NCBI RefSeq assembly: GCF_027257935.1 | Contig: NZ_JANZKW010000001.1 | Location: forward strand, 620,001-684,000 | DNA length: 64,000 nucleotides | Source: Chitinimonas sp. BJYL2 | Lineage (GTDB): Bacteria > Pseudomonadota > Gammaproteobacteria > Burkholderiales > Chitinimonadaceae | Direction: 5' to 3' | Part shown: positions 7,570 through 16,334 of the stretch, one piece after another | Layout: each line of letters opens with the position of its first letter | Numbering within the stretch: the stretch's first letter is position 1 | The notes under the pieces: generated by a model | What the model was told of the DNA's origin: nothing | Databases searched by the model: none | What the model saw: the letters and a program-made list of their open reading frames with translations, nothing else | Position numbers and translations under genes: made by a program

Positions 7570-9528
7570 TCAGGCTGCATGCCGTTCCACCGGCTGCATC
7601 TCCCGGCTTAGCGCCGCATAGGTATTACGCAAACGGGTATCCAGCTCGGCCAATTGCTGCTGGATGCCTGTATTGATTTCCGTCAGCTCTTCAATGCGGT
7701 CTTCGAGGGTATCGGTTGCCTTGTGGATACGCTTCACGCTCTCCAGCCGGCGACGCAATTGCATCTGGTGTTCGCGCACCTGCGTCTCCATGGGCGCCAT
7801 CACGGCCTTGAGCCAGTTCTCCACATCCCGGTTGGCCACTTCGTACACATAGACCACGCGATTGGCGATGGTTTCAAAGAATTTCTTGGTCAGCTTGTTC
7901 TGCGAAGTCGTCAGGATGGTGCCGAGTGTATTGAAGTGCTCGTGGAAACTTTTTTCGAGTCTCGCCACTTCCTTGTGGTACTTGAGCGTGGAAAAAGGCG
8001 GCGGGGTTACGGCACCCAGGCCATGTTCCTCACTGAATTTCTTGTACATGCCGGACATCATGGCCTGTATTTCCGCGACCTGTTCGGCCGAGCGGGTAAT
8101 GTTGCCGTTAATTTCCTTGAAAAACTTTTGCATGGCCGAGGTCAGGCCCGATGAAAAGGAGGAGTTATCCATTTCAACGCGGGTTTTGGTAATGCGGTTT
8201 TTCAGGCTGTCCATGCCCAGATAGCCGAACAGCACATTGGTTTGCTGTGAAAACACGCTGCGCAAAGCCTGGAAACGCTGCATGCCGCGCTCGAAATGCA
8301 CCTTTTCTTCCTGGATCTTGTCGAGCATGTGTTCAATCACATCTCGATTCTTGCCGCGCAGTGCCGTCAACTCGTCCAGCTGCTCTTTCACACCTTCCCG
8401 CCGCGCATTGAGAATGCCGCGCGTGGCAAGGACCAGGTCTTCGATTTCGGTCTGGGTGTTGTCGCGGACAATTTCCTGCTTGAACGGGATCAGGTCCTCC
8501 GACAGCGCATGTTCGAGCTGGCGGATGCGCGTCTTTTCCACCAGCGCGTGGTCGTCGTTGATCTTGGCAACCAGCCCTTTCTGGGCCGACACGGGGAAGA
8601 CCTGACTGGTCTTCACACCCAGCAGCTCGGCGCTGGTCTTGACCTGCTTGTCGATCTCGGCGTTGATTTCCGATTCCGACTTGAGGCTATCCCACAGGCC
8701 ATCGATCTTGTTGAGCACCACGATACGGCCACGCTGACCGCCCTGGCCCTTGCTGATGTGATTGCGCCAGACATCGATATCGGTCTTGGTCACGCCCGTA
8801 TCGGCGGCGAGGATGAACAGGATGGCATGCGCGTTGGGCAACAGGTTCAGCGTCAGCTCAGGCTCGGTACCGATGGCATTGAGGCCGGGCGTATCGAGAA
8901 TCACCAGACCTTGCTTGAGCAGCGGATGCGGGAAGTTGATCACCGCATGGCGCCAGCAGGGGATCTCGATCTTGCCGTCCCGGGCGGCCAGATGATGATC
9001 AGCATCGCTCTCATCAAACAGGCCCAGGCGCTTGGCCTCATCGATACTGACCCATTTCTTTTGCCCTACTTGCTGGAAGGCGGCAAGCATGGCTTCGCCT
9101 GAATCGATATCCAGGGGAATGCTGGTCCATTCCTCCGGGTAGCGACGGTACTCAGAGGTCGTGGTATCCGTACCACGGGTTTCAATCGGTAGCAGCTGGA
9201 TGCAATTGGGCCGGGCCGGGTCATATTGCAGCTCGGTCGGGCACATGGTTGTACGGCCGGCCGAGGAAGGCAGGATCCGCTGTTTGTATTCGGCAAAGAA
9301 AATCGCGTTGATGAGTTCGGATTTACCCCGCGAGAATTCAGCTACAAACGCAATGTTGAGCTTGTCTTCCCGCAATTTGTCGAGCAAATGCTGGATGCGC
9401 ATATTGGTTTGCGCATCATTGAGATCTTGCTCCGACAACCAGCGTTGCAATTCGCCGATCCGCTGGATCAGATGGCCACGCCACTCGCTGTAGGCCTCGA
9501 AATTCGCAACCAGATTATCGTTTGACAT
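7570..9528 (-). CDS. Dynamin-like GTPase (CrfC/YjdA-like)
   Basis: A 652-residue large GTPase. The P-loop is FVAEFSRGKSELINAIFF at about residues 45-62. Next come a switch-I region after GRTTMCPTELQYD, the G3 motif LDTPGLNAIG and the G4 motif VLNKIDGL. The C-terminal half is long helical coiled coil, as in bacterial dynamin-like proteins. The EFSRGKSELINAI form matches the family that includes E. coli CrfC, implicated in sister-chromosome cohesion. I see no convincing membrane segment. I start it at ATG 9528; an earlier in-frame start at 9621 would add 31 basic residues with no better ribosome site. The gene stands alone between hns and mutM, and its cellular role is not established. Confidence 0.87.
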   Translation of the reverse strand: MSNDNLVANFEAYSEWRGHLIQRIGELQRWLSEQDLNDAQTNMRIQHLLDKLREDKLNIAFVAEFSRGKSELINAIFFAEYKQRILPSSAGRTTMCPTELQYDPARPNCIQLLPIETRGTDTTTSEYRRYPEEWTSIPLDIDSGEAMLAAFQQVGQKKWVSIDEAKRLGLFDESDADHHLAARDGKIEIPCWRHAVINFPHPLLKQGLVILDTPGLNAIGTEPELTLNLLPNAHAILFILAADTGVTKTDIDVWRNHISKGQGGQRGRIVVLNKIDGLWDSLKSESEINAEIDKQVKTSAELLGVKTSQVFPVSAQKGLVAKINDDHALVEKTRIRQLEHALSEDLIPFKQEIVRDNTQTEIEDLVLATRGILNARREGVKEQLDELTALRGKNRDVIEHMLDKIQEEKVHFERGMQRFQALRSVFSQQTNVLFGYLGMDSLKNRITKTRVEMDNSSFSSGLTSAMQKFFKEINGNITRSAEQVAEIQAMMSGMYKKFSEEHGLGAVTPPPFSTLKYHKEVARLEKSFHEHFNTLGTILTTSQNKLTKKFFETIANRVVYVYEVANRDVENWLKAVMAPMETQVREHQMQLRRRLESVKRIHKATDTLEDRIEELTEINTGIQQQLAELDTRLRNTYAALSREMQPVERHAA

Positions 9529-9665
9529 TGGATTTACCCGTGACTCAAGAATGTGGCGCCGGATCAGGCGCCGTGATATGCAATTAAATAGCGTGAATGG
9601 CTTTGCCGCAAGCTCGGCCATCGCCGTTTACCCGCCACTCGTAAACACCCGTCCAGCGGATTAAT

Positions 9666-10481
9666 TCAGCGTTGACATTGCGGACACCAGAAAGTGGCAC
9701 GCTGTCCCAGCTTTTTTTCAGCTATCGGGCTTTGGCATCGCAGGCAGGATTCCGCGCCACGGCCATATACAAAATACCGCTGCTGGAAATAACCCGGCTT
9801 GCCCTCGCTATCGACAAAATCCCGCAGGGTACTGCCGCCGGCTGCAATCGCCTCGGTCAATACATCGCGCACCGTCGCCACCAGCAAGTCGCTCTCCTTG
9901 CGCGTGAGTCGATTGGCCGCGCGGGCCGGCCGTATTCCGGCACGAAACAAGGCTTCGTTGGCGTAGATATTCCCGACACCGACCACAATTTGGCCATCCA
10001 TCAATACCAGCTTGATTGCCCGACGCGATGCATGAGCGCTACGCCATAAATAATCGCCATGAAATGCCGGATCAAACGGCTCCGGCCCCAGGTGGCGCAT
10101 CAAAGGATGCTCGAGCGCATTACCCGGCGCCCAAAGTACGGCGCCAAATCGGCGTGGATCGTGAAAGCGCAAACACCGACCACCAGATAGCAGCAGGTCC
10201 ACGTGGTCATGCTTGGCCAGCGGGAAGGCCGGATCGACAACACGCAGGCTGCCAGACATGCCCAGATGGATCAGTAGGCTGCCATCGGGCAAATCAATCA
10301 GCAGATATTTGCCGCGGCGCCGCACACCCAATATCGGCTTACCGCGGATCGCCTCGCCGAGATCCGCGGGAACCGGCCAACGCAAACGGGAGTCTCGAAC
10401 AATCACACCGCCGATGTGCTGCCCTGCCAGCGCTGGTGCAATACCGCGGCGCGTGGTTTCGACTTCGGGCAATTCGGGCAT
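9666..10481 (-). CDS. mutM: Formamidopyrimidine-DNA glycosylase (Fpg/MutM)
   Basis: A 271-residue bifunctional DNA glycosylase/AP lyase that removes 8-oxoguanine and formamidopyrimidines. It begins MPELPEVETTRRG: after Met removal the catalytic Pro and Glu are in place. The beta-strand lysine region RRRGKYLLIDL and the helix-two-turn-helix VGVGNIYANEALFRAGI are present. The C-terminus is a four-cysteine zinc finger, CLRCQSP...CPQCQR. Length and architecture are canonical. It is divergent from the TPR lipoprotein-lolB-ispE operon, with 66 bp between start codons. Confidence 0.97.
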   Translation of the reverse strand: MPELPEVETTRRGIAPALAGQHIGGVIVRDSRLRWPVPADLGEAIRGKPILGVRRRGKYLLIDLPDGSLLIHLGMSGSLRVVDPAFPLAKHDHVDLLLSGGRCLRFHDPRRFGAVLWAPGNALEHPLMRHLGPEPFDPAFHGDYLWRSAHASRRAIKLVLMDGQIVVGVGNIYANEALFRAGIRPARAANRLTRKESDLLVATVRDVLTEAIAAGGSTLRDFVDSEGKPGYFQQRYFVYGRGAESCLRCQSPIAEKKLGQRATFWCPQCQR

Positions 10482-10547
10482 GAAGCCACCCAGACGGGTT
10501 AAGATGGGATAGCGGTCGAATATAGCATGCAGGCCAAGGACAATCGG

Positions 10548-12326
10548 ATGTTGACGTCAAGCTCACGCCCTCTGGGCATTGTTGCAATCATTGCGGCCTG
10601 CTGGCTGACTGGCTGCGCCACCCCCGTTAGCGCGCCCGCGACTGCCATGGCGGCAACCCCGCCAGCACCACCGGCCGAAACCGAGGAAGCAGGCCCGGCC
10701 GTTGCACCCGCACCGATTGAGCCCGACTACCCCAAGCAGGCTCTGACCCCCGAGTTGCTGTTCGGCATGCTGGTTGGCGATATGGCGGCGAGCCACGGCA
10801 ATCGCCCCCTGGCAGCCGACGCCTGGCTCGACGTAGCCCGTCAAACCCGCGACCCCCGCGCAGCGCGGCGGGCCATGGAACTCGCCTTCGCCGCAGGCAA
10901 AGTGGATCAATCCATGCAAGCGGCGCAAATCTGGAAATCCATCGAGCCCGAAAGCCCGATCGCGCAGCAAATGCTGATCAACTTGCTGATCCGCACCAAC
11001 CGCCTGAACGAGGCTGAAGCCGAACTCGCTGCCTGGATGGCCAAGCGCCCCGCTGACGTACCCGCCATCTTCCTGCAGCTGGCGGCGCAATGGCCCAGCC
11101 AGAGCAAACCCGAGGCTACCCGGGCGTTGACCGATAGGCTGGCCGCGCAATACCCCGAACTCGGCGAGGCCGCGTTTGCCTCCGCTGTCGCCGCCGTCCG
11201 CGCTGGCGACAAACCCGCCGGACTGATCGCTGCCGACGAAGCCCTGCGGCGCAAGCCGGACTGGGAGCACGGCATGCTCTACCGGGCCGCACTGGGTGAA
11301 GAAGTCAACCCAGGCAGCGCCATCCCCTATCTGAGCGCGCAACTCAAGCGCCAACCGACATCGCGCGCCTTGCGGTCCGCGCTGGCAACCCGGCATGCCG
11401 ATGCTCGCCAGTTCGATGCCGCACGCAAGCTGTATGCGGGTTTGATCAAGGACTTTCCGGATCAGATCGAGTTTCTGGTCGGCGATGCACACTGCGCCAT
11501 CCAGCTGCAGGATTACCCGGGAGCAGAGATCGTCCTGCGTCGCGCCATCGCCTTGGGCACACCCCAGCTCGGCACCCTGCGCTACTACCTGGGTCTGGTC
11601 GCCGAGCAGCAGAACAAACTCGCCGAGGCACGCACCGAGTTCGAACAGATCACCGAAGGGGAATACGCCGCACAAGCCGCCACCCATCTAGCCCGCATCG
11701 AAGCGCAAGCCGGACGCCAGGAGGCCGCCATGGCCGCCGTCGCGCGCCTGCCGGAGCGTACGGCCGACGAGCAGATCGCCAAGATCCAGCTGGAGTCCCA
11801 GGTGCTGCGGGAACTCAAGCAGCTGGACGCCGCTCGCGCCGCACTGGATCGCGGCCTGGGCAAGCACAAGGATCACCCTGAGCTGATCTATGAACGCTCC
11901 CTGATTCATGACCTTCAAGGCGACATCGCCGCGTCGGAACGCGACCTGCGCCAGTATCTGGCGCTCAAGCCCGACAACCCCATCGGTCTGAATGCACTCG
12001 GTTACACCCTGGCCAACCGTACAAACCGGTTTGATGAGGCCGAAGCCCTGCTGCGGCAGGCACTGGCCAAGGAGCCCGACAACCCGGTCATCATCGACAG
12101 CATGGGCTGGCTCGAGTACCGTCGCGGCAATCTGGCGGAAGCCATACGCTTGCTCGACAAGGCATTCAAGAAACTGCCTGATCCGGAGATTGCCGCGCAT
12201 CTGGGCGAAGCGCTGTGGCAATCCGGTCGCCAGCGGGATGCGCTCAAGATCTGGGAACAAGGCCGCAAGAGCGATCCTGCAGATGAGGTGCTGCTGGAGA
12301 CCATACAAAGGCTGACCGGCAAATGA
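10548..12326 (+). CDS. Tetratricopeptide-repeat lipoprotein
   Basis: A 592-residue secreted TPR protein. The start at ATG 10548 is supported by AAGGA eight bases upstream; an ATG at 10527 in frame is less likely. The N-terminus is a lipoprotein signal with lipobox LTGC (about residues 21-24), followed by a Pro/Ala-rich linker. About a dozen degenerate TPR-like helical pairs follow, clearest near the C-terminus (PDNPIGLNALGYTLANRT, NPVIIDSMGWLEYRRGN, DPEIAAHLGEALWQSG). This gene commonly lies next to lolB in betaproteobacteria. It overlaps lolB by 4 bp (ATGA), so the two are translationally coupled. A role in outer-membrane assembly is plausible but unproven. Confidence 0.9.
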   Translation: MLTSSSRPLGIVAIIAACWLTGCATPVSAPATAMAATPPAPPAETEEAGPAVAPAPIEPDYPKQALTPELLFGMLVGDMAASHGNRPLAADAWLDVARQTRDPRAARRAMELAFAAGKVDQSMQAAQIWKSIEPESPIAQQMLINLLIRTNRLNEAEAELAAWMAKRPADVPAIFLQLAAQWPSQSKPEATRALTDRLAAQYPELGEAAFASAVAAVRAGDKPAGLIAADEALRRKPDWEHGMLYRAALGEEVNPGSAIPYLSAQLKRQPTSRALRSALATRHADARQFDAARKLYAGLIKDFPDQIEFLVGDAHCAIQLQDYPGAEIVLRRAIALGTPQLGTLRYYLGLVAEQQNKLAEARTEFEQITEGEYAAQAATHLARIEAQAGRQEAAMAAVARLPERTADEQIAKIQLESQVLRELKQLDAARAALDRGLGKHKDHPELIYERSLIHDLQGDIAASERDLRQYLALKPDNPIGLNALGYTLANRTNRFDEAEALLRQALAKEPDNPVIIDSMGWLEYRRGNLAEAIRLLDKAFKKLPDPEIAAHLGEALWQSGRQRDALKIWEQGRKSDPADEVLLETIQRLTGK

Positions 12327-12886
12327 GCCGTATCGGTCTGGCCGGTCTGCTGGCCGGCGCCCTGCTTCTGGCAGGCTGCGCCAGCCCGCCTCCACCCCCT
12401 GCCGCCATCACCCAGCTGCCCGATCGCTACGCGGTCAGCGGCAAGGTTGGGGTCAACGCCGCAGGCAAGGGCTACAGCGCGCGTTTTCGCTGGGAGCACA
12501 CCCCCGATCAAGACACCGTCGAGATCAGCAATCCGCTGGGCCAGATCCAGGCACGGCTGACCTTGTCGGGATCGGAGATCCGCTTCTATGACGGCAACGG
12601 ACAGTTGCGTACCGAGGGCGATATCGAGACGGTCAGTGAACGCGAGCTGGGCTGGCGTCTCCCCGCCAGCCATCTGCGCTACTGGCTGCTGGGCATGGCC
12701 ACCCCGGAGATCGGCGCCACCTGGCACCAGGATGCGGAAGCGCGCGTGCTGACACAGGCCGGCTGGCAAGTGCGTTACCCGGCCTGGGTGGCCGGTACCA
12801 CACCCCAGCGGATACACCTTGGCCAAACCGACCTCGATGTACGCATCGCCCTTTACGACTGGAACCTGAACGCCACCGGACCATGA
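12323..12886 (+). CDS. lolB: Outer-membrane lipoprotein receptor LolB
   Basis: A 187-residue outer-membrane lipoprotein that receives lipoproteins from the periplasmic carrier LolA and inserts them into the outer membrane. It has a lipoprotein signal with lipobox LAGC at about residues 16-19, then a Pro-rich stretch. The body has family features: YAVSGKVGVNAAGKGYSARF, EISNPLGQIQARL, and the C-terminal WQVRYPAW. Length matches LolB. The start overlaps the TPR gene stop and its stop overlaps the ispE start, each by 4 bp, giving a tight three-gene operon. Confidence 0.93.
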   Translation: MSRIGLAGLLAGALLLAGCASPPPPPAAITQLPDRYAVSGKVGVNAAGKGYSARFRWEHTPDQDTVEISNPLGQIQARLTLSGSEIRFYDGNGQLRTEGDIETVSERELGWRLPASHLRYWLLGMATPEIGATWHQDAEARVLTQAGWQVRYPAWVAGTTPQRIHLGQTDLDVRIALYDWNLNATGP

Positions 12887-13722
12887 CTGCCTTCCAGCCT
12901 TTCGCCGCCCCCGCAAAACTCAACCTGTTCCTTCACGTTACCGGTCGTCGCGTCGATGGTTATCACCTGCTGCAAACCGTCTTTCAACTCATCGATCATG
13001 GCGATACCGTCCATATCGCCCTGACAGACGACGGCACCATCCACCACGACAGCCCGATTCCCGGCGTGCCCCCGGCACAGGATCTGATGGTCCGCGCCGC
13101 GCAGCGCTTGCAGGCAGCCACCGGTTGCCGGCAGGGTTGCCGCCTGCGTATCGACAAGCGCCTGCCCATGGGCGGCGGTCTGGGCGGCGGCAGCTCGGAT
13201 GCGGCCACGGTGCTGATTGCGCTGAACCATTTATGGCAAACCGGCCTCAGCCGGCACGCCCTGGAAACGCTCGGATTACAACTGGGCGCCGACGTCCCGG
13301 CATTCATCTTTGGCCGCAATGCCTACGCCGAGGGCGTGGGCGAGGCTCTTCAGGCCATCACCCTGCCGCCGGCCTGGTATGTGGTGCTCACCCCGCCGGT
13401 CGCCGTGCCGACCGCAGAGATATTTTCAGACCCCGGCTTGACACGTAATACCAAGCCCATAATAATGTCGACCTTTCCGAGCGACGGGGTCAGAAATGAT
13501 CTGGAAACAGTCGCCAAACGGAAATACCCGATCATTGCCAATTACATTGAATGGCTGAATCAATTCAGCCCCGCAATGATGACCGGATCGGGGGCTTGTG
13601 TGTTTGCTGCATTCAGCACCCAAGCCGACGCCGAGCGCGTCATGACTGCCTTGCCCGCCACCATGCAAGGATTTGTCGCGCAAGGCTTGATGCAGCATCC
13701 TTTGTTTGATTTGCTGGATTGA
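12883..13722 (+). CDS. ispE: 4-diphosphocytidyl-2-C-methyl-D-erythritol kinase
   Basis: A 279-residue GHMP kinase of the non-mevalonate (MEP) isoprenoid pathway, which phosphorylates CDP-methylerythritol at the 2-position. The N-terminus APAKLNLFLHVTGRR and the Gly-rich ATP loop PMGGGLGGGSSDAATVL (about residues 96-112) are diagnostic. The C-terminal GHMP motif MMTGSGACVFAAF (about 232-244) is also present. Catalytic Lys10 (PAKLN) and the Asp in LGADVPAFI are in place. It overlaps lolB by 4 bp and is followed by tRNA-Gln, whose promoter probably lies within the 3' end of ispE. Confidence 0.97.
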   Translation: MTAFQPFAAPAKLNLFLHVTGRRVDGYHLLQTVFQLIDHGDTVHIALTDDGTIHHDSPIPGVPPAQDLMVRAAQRLQAATGCRQGCRLRIDKRLPMGGGLGGGSSDAATVLIALNHLWQTGLSRHALETLGLQLGADVPAFIFGRNAYAEGVGEALQAITLPPAWYVVLTPPVAVPTAEIFSDPGLTRNTKPIIMSTFPSDGVRNDLETVAKRKYPIIANYIEWLNQFSPAMMTGSGACVFAAFSTQADAERVMTALPATMQGFVAQGLMQHPLFDLLD

Positions 13723-13736
13723 TTGGCTGTCATAAT
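13706..13736 (+). promoter_or_regulatory. Possible promoter of tRNA-Gln inside the ispE 3' end
   Basis: CATAAT at 13731-13736 lies 15 bp before the mature tRNA 5' end, the right place for a -10 box. TTGATT at 13706-13711 is the best -35 but gives a long 19-bp spacer, so the call is weak. The ispE transcript could also supply the tRNA. Confidence 0.35.
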
Positions 13737-13751
13737 CAATCGGGCAGATTT

Positions 13752-13826
13752 AGGGGAGTCGCCAAGTGGTAAGGCATCGGATTTTGATTCCGACATTCGT
13801 AGGTTCGATCCCTACCTCCCCTGCCA
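13752..13826 (+). tRNA. tRNA-Gln (anticodon TTG)
   Basis: A full cloverleaf can be drawn. The acceptor stem is AGGGGAG with CTCCCCT (13752-13758 and 13816-13822), the discriminator is G and CCA is encoded. The D-arm contains AAGTGGTAAGGC, the anticodon loop TTTTGAT carries TTG, and the T-arm is GTAGGTTCGATCCCTAC. The glutamine tRNA between ispE and prs is a familiar arrangement in proteobacteria. Confidence 0.96.
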
Positions 13827-13872
13827 AATTCTCCGGGGCGTAAATGCGCACCGTCAGTAGCAAGCCGAACCA

Positions 13873-13909
13873 GAAAGCGTGTAATAACGATTACACGCTT
13901 TCTTTTTTT
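13873..13909 (+). terminator. Intrinsic terminator between tRNA-Gln and prs (possible prs attenuator)
   Basis: GAAAGCGTGTAA (13873-13884) and TTACACGCTTTC (13891-13902) form a perfect 12-bp stem with a 6-nt loop, followed directly by seven T. It ends only 15 bp before the prs start codon and just before its GAGGA ribosome site. It must therefore either end the tRNA transcript or sit in the prs 5' leader. Confidence 0.92.
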
Positions 13910-13924
13910 GTCGAGGACAATGCC

Positions 13925-14875
13925 ATGGCCTACGAAAAGTTGATGATCTTTACCGGCAACGCGCACCCGCAGCTCGCGGATGACGTTGCCAAGCATCTGG
14001 ACATCACCGTAGGCCGCGCGTCGGTTGGTCGCTTCAGCGACGGCGAGTGCACGGTCGAACTGCTCGAGAACGTGCGTGGCCGCGATGTGTTCGTGCTGCA
14101 ATCGACCTGTGCCCCCACCAATGACAACCTGATGGAAGTCCTGCTGATGGTCGATTCGCTCAAGCGCGCATCGGCCGGCCGGATCACCGCCGCCATGCCC
14201 TACTTCGGCTATGCGCGCCAAGACCGTCGTCCGCGTTCGGCCCGCGTGCCGATCTCGGCCAAGGTTGTGGCCAACATGCTGCAAGCCGCCGGCGTGGACC
14301 GCCTGCTGACGGTGGACCTGCACGCCGACCAGATCCAGGGCTTCTTCGACATCCCCGTGGACAATATCTACGCTACGCCCGTACTGCTCGATGACGTGCG
14401 TACCAAGAACTACGAAGACCTGATGGTGGTCTCGCCAGACGTGGGCGGCGTGCTGCGTGCCCGCGCCATGGCCAAGCAGCTCAACTGCGAGCTGGCCATC
14501 ATCGACAAACGTCGCCCCAAGGCCAATGTGGCTGAGGTGATGCACATCATTGGTGAAGTCGAAGGCCGCACCTGCCTGATCATGGATGACATGGTCGACA
14601 CCGCCAATACCCTGTGCAAGGCTGCCGAAGCCCTCAAGAAGCATGGTGCCAAGCGCGTGCTGGCCTATGCCACGCACCCGGTACTGTCGGGCCCGGCCAT
14701 CGAACGCATCACCCAGTCGGAACTGGATGAGCTGGTCGTTACCGATACCATCCCACTCAGCGATGCCGCCCGCAAGTCCGAGCGCATCCGCGTGGTCAGC
14801 CTGGCACCGCTGTTGGCCGAGACCTTGCGTCGCATCAATAACGAAGAGTCGGTCTCCACCCTTTTCGTCGATTAA
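13925..14875 (+). CDS. prs: Ribose-phosphate pyrophosphokinase (PRPP synthetase)
   Basis: A 316-residue class I PRPP synthetase making 5-phosphoribosyl-1-diphosphate from ribose-5-phosphate and ATP for nucleotide, histidine, tryptophan and NAD synthesis. Recognised by FSDGE, the ATP-site [20 protein letters not shown] region (about 96-116), the catalytic flexible-loop KRRP, and the PRPP loop [10 protein letters not shown] near 220. The start ATG 13925 follows GAGGA with 7-bp spacing. The same frame is open back to ATG 13844 through the upstream hairpin, but that extension is not a family feature. Confidence 0.97.
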   Translation: MAYEKLMIFTGNAHPQLADDVAKHLDITVGRASVGRFSDGECTVELLENVRGRDVFVLQSTCAPTNDNLMEVLLMVDSLKRASAGRITAAMPYFGYARQDRRPRSARVPISAKVVANMLQAAGVDRLLTVDLHADQIQGFFDIPVDNIYATPVLLDDVRTKNYEDLMVVSPDVGGVLRARAMAKQLNCELAIIDKRRPKANVAEVMHIIGEVEGRTCLIMDDMVDTANTLCKAAEALKKHGAKRVLAYATHPVLSGPAIERITQSELDELVVTDTIPLSDAARKSERIRVVSLAPLLAETLRRINNEESVSTLFVD

Positions 14876-14911
14876 GCATTTCGCAGCCGGCAACCGTCGG
14901 CTGCATAACCG

Positions 14912-14941
14912 GGCGTCATCTGGTCGCGGATGATGCCTTTT
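14912..14941 (+). terminator. Hairpin with T-run between prs and rplY
   Basis: GGCGTCATC (14912-14920) pairs with GATGATGCC (14929-14937) with one G-T wobble, and TTTT follows. Another hairpin, GCAGCCG/CGGCTGC (14883-14904), lies just before it. The structure ends 18 bp before the rplY start, so it could end the prs message or act as an rplY leader attenuator. Confidence 0.65.
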
Positions 14942-14959
14942 GTATCAGGAGCAAGACCC

Positions 14960-15559
14960 ATGACTATCGAAGTTATCGCTACCAAGCGCGTCGAACAGGG
15001 TACGGGTGCGAGCCGCCGCCTGCGTCGCGCTGGCAAGGTCCCCGGCATCATCTACGGTGGCAATGCCGAACCTGTGGCCATCGAACTGGACCACAACAAC
15101 CTGTACCACGCCATGCAGCACGAAGCCTTCCACGCTTCGATCCTGTCGCTGAACGTCGACGGCAAGACCGAAACCGTGCTGCTGCGTGACGCCCAGTACC
15201 ACCCCTGGAAGCAGATCGTGAACCACGTGGACTTCCAGCGCGTTGACGCCAGCCAGAAGATCCATATCAAGGTTCCGCTGCACTTCATCAACGCCGACGT
15301 GGCCCCTGGCGTGAAGCTGGGCGGCGGCATCGTGTCGCACGTGATGACCGACGCCGATGTCGAGTGCCTGCCGGGCAAGCTGCCAGAGTTCATCGAAGTT
15401 GACCTGAAGACGCTCGAAGCCGGTCACTCGATCCACCTGGCCGACATCACGCTGCCGGAAGGCGTTGCCTTTGTTGCCCTGAAGCATGGCGACAATGCAA
15501 CCGTCGCGACCATCCTGTCGGTTCGCGGTGCTGCTACGGAAGAAGCTGCTGCCGAGTAA
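14960..15559 (+). CDS. rplY: 50S ribosomal protein L25 (general stress protein CTC type)
   Basis: A 199-residue long-form bL25. The N-terminal ~95 residues are the 5S-rRNA-binding L25 domain ([20 protein letters not shown], then HHPW-like [17 protein letters not shown]). The C-terminal ~100 residues are the TL5/CTC beta domain ([38 protein letters not shown]). ATG 14960 has AGGAG nine bases upstream, so this start is preferred to one at 14930. It is flanked by terminator-like hairpins on both sides. Confidence 0.97.
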   Translation: MTIEVIATKRVEQGTGASRRLRRAGKVPGIIYGGNAEPVAIELDHNNLYHAMQHEAFHASILSLNVDGKTETVLLRDAQYHPWKQIVNHVDFQRVDASQKIHIKVPLHFINADVAPGVKLGGGIVSHVMTDADVECLPGKLPEFIEVDLKTLEAGHSIHLADITLPEGVAFVALKHGDNATVATILSVRGAATEEAAAE

Positions 15560-15577
15560 TCAGCACGCAGTCTGATG

Positions 15578-15619
15578 ACGGCTCGTCGCCCCTTGGGCCG
15601 GCGAGCCGTTTTCGTTTTT
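15578..15619 (+). terminator. Intrinsic terminator after rplY
   Basis: ACGGCTCG (15578-15585) pairs with CGAGCCGT (15602-15609); the stem can extend inward with mismatches, and TTTTCGTTTTT follows. It ends about 25 bp before the pth start codon. Confidence 0.85.
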
Positions 15620-15643
15620 GGACTTCGCGATTCAGGATTTCTC

Positions 15644-16267
15644 ATGAGCAGTGCCTCCACACCGCCCATCCGTCTGGTTGTCGGTCTTGGCAACCCCGGT
15701 GCCGAGTACGCCGAAACCCGCCATAACGCCGGCTTCTGGTGGGTGGATGCGCTCGCCCGCGAGCTGGGCACCACGCTGCAGGTCGAAAGCAAGTTTCTCG
15801 GGCTGGCCGGCCGCGTACGCGGCGGCGAGGCCGAGCTCTGGCTGCTGGAACCCAGTACCTATATGAATCGCTCCGGCCAGTCGGTTGCGGCGCTTGCGCG
15901 CTTTTACAAGATTGCGCCCGAAGCCATCCTCGTGGTGCACGATGAACTGGATCTGCTGCCCGGCGAAGCCAAGCTCAAACAGGGCGGCGGACATGCGGGC
16001 CACAATGGCCTCAAGGACATCCAGGCGCTGCTGGGCACACCCGACTTCTGGCGCTTACGGCTCGGTGTCGGCCACCCGCGCACACTGAACCTGAATCAGC
16101 CGGTAGCCGATTTCGTATTGCACCGGCCGCGCCAGAACGAGCAGCCGCTGATCGACGAGGCCATTGGCCGCACGCTGGCGGCCTGGCCGATGCTGGCCAA
16201 GGGCGACTTTGCCAAGGCGACAATGAAGATCAACGCCAAGCCCAAACCCGCCAAAGCCGACAGCTGA
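15644..16267 (+). CDS. pth: Peptidyl-tRNA hydrolase
   Basis: A 207-residue Pth that cleaves peptidyl-tRNAs released from stalled ribosomes. It has the family signature [19 protein letters not shown] near the N-terminus with catalytic His, the conserved Asn and Asp in [16 protein letters not shown] and [20 protein letters not shown], and [13 protein letters not shown] lies six bases before ATG 15644. The C-terminal Lys/Pro-rich tail (about the last 15 residues) is an unstructured extension. It follows rplY, a common pairing. Confidence 0.97.
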   Translation: MSSASTPPIRLVVGLGNPGAEYAETRHNAGFWWVDALARELGTTLQVESKFLGLAGRVRGGEAELWLLEPSTYMNRSGQSVAALARFYKIAPEAILVVHDELDLLPGEAKLKQGGGHAGHNGLKDIQALLGTPDFWRLRLGVGHPRTLNLNQPVADFVLHRPRQNEQPLIDEAIGRTLAAWPMLAKGDFAKATMKINAKPKPAKADS

Positions 16268-16334
16268 TCGCCTACCGTTTAGAATCACGTTTTTGCTGAC
16301 ATCAGCATCACGCATCAAGTAAAGGAAGCACCCC

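Noticed and set aside
9555-9572. GGCGCC-GGATCA-GGCGCC hairpin upstream of the dynamin-like gene
   Set aside because: The palindromic hexamers are common in GC-rich DNA and nothing else supports a function.
13844-13924. N-terminal extension of PRPP synthetase
   Set aside because: The 27 residues are not a family feature and cross a terminator stem. ATG 13925 has its own ribosome site. I keep it only as a possible leader peptide idea.
13736-14893. Long minus-strand frame opposite prs, running over tRNA-Gln
   Set aside because: It would read through the tRNA gene and its terminator, and prs on the plus strand is certain.
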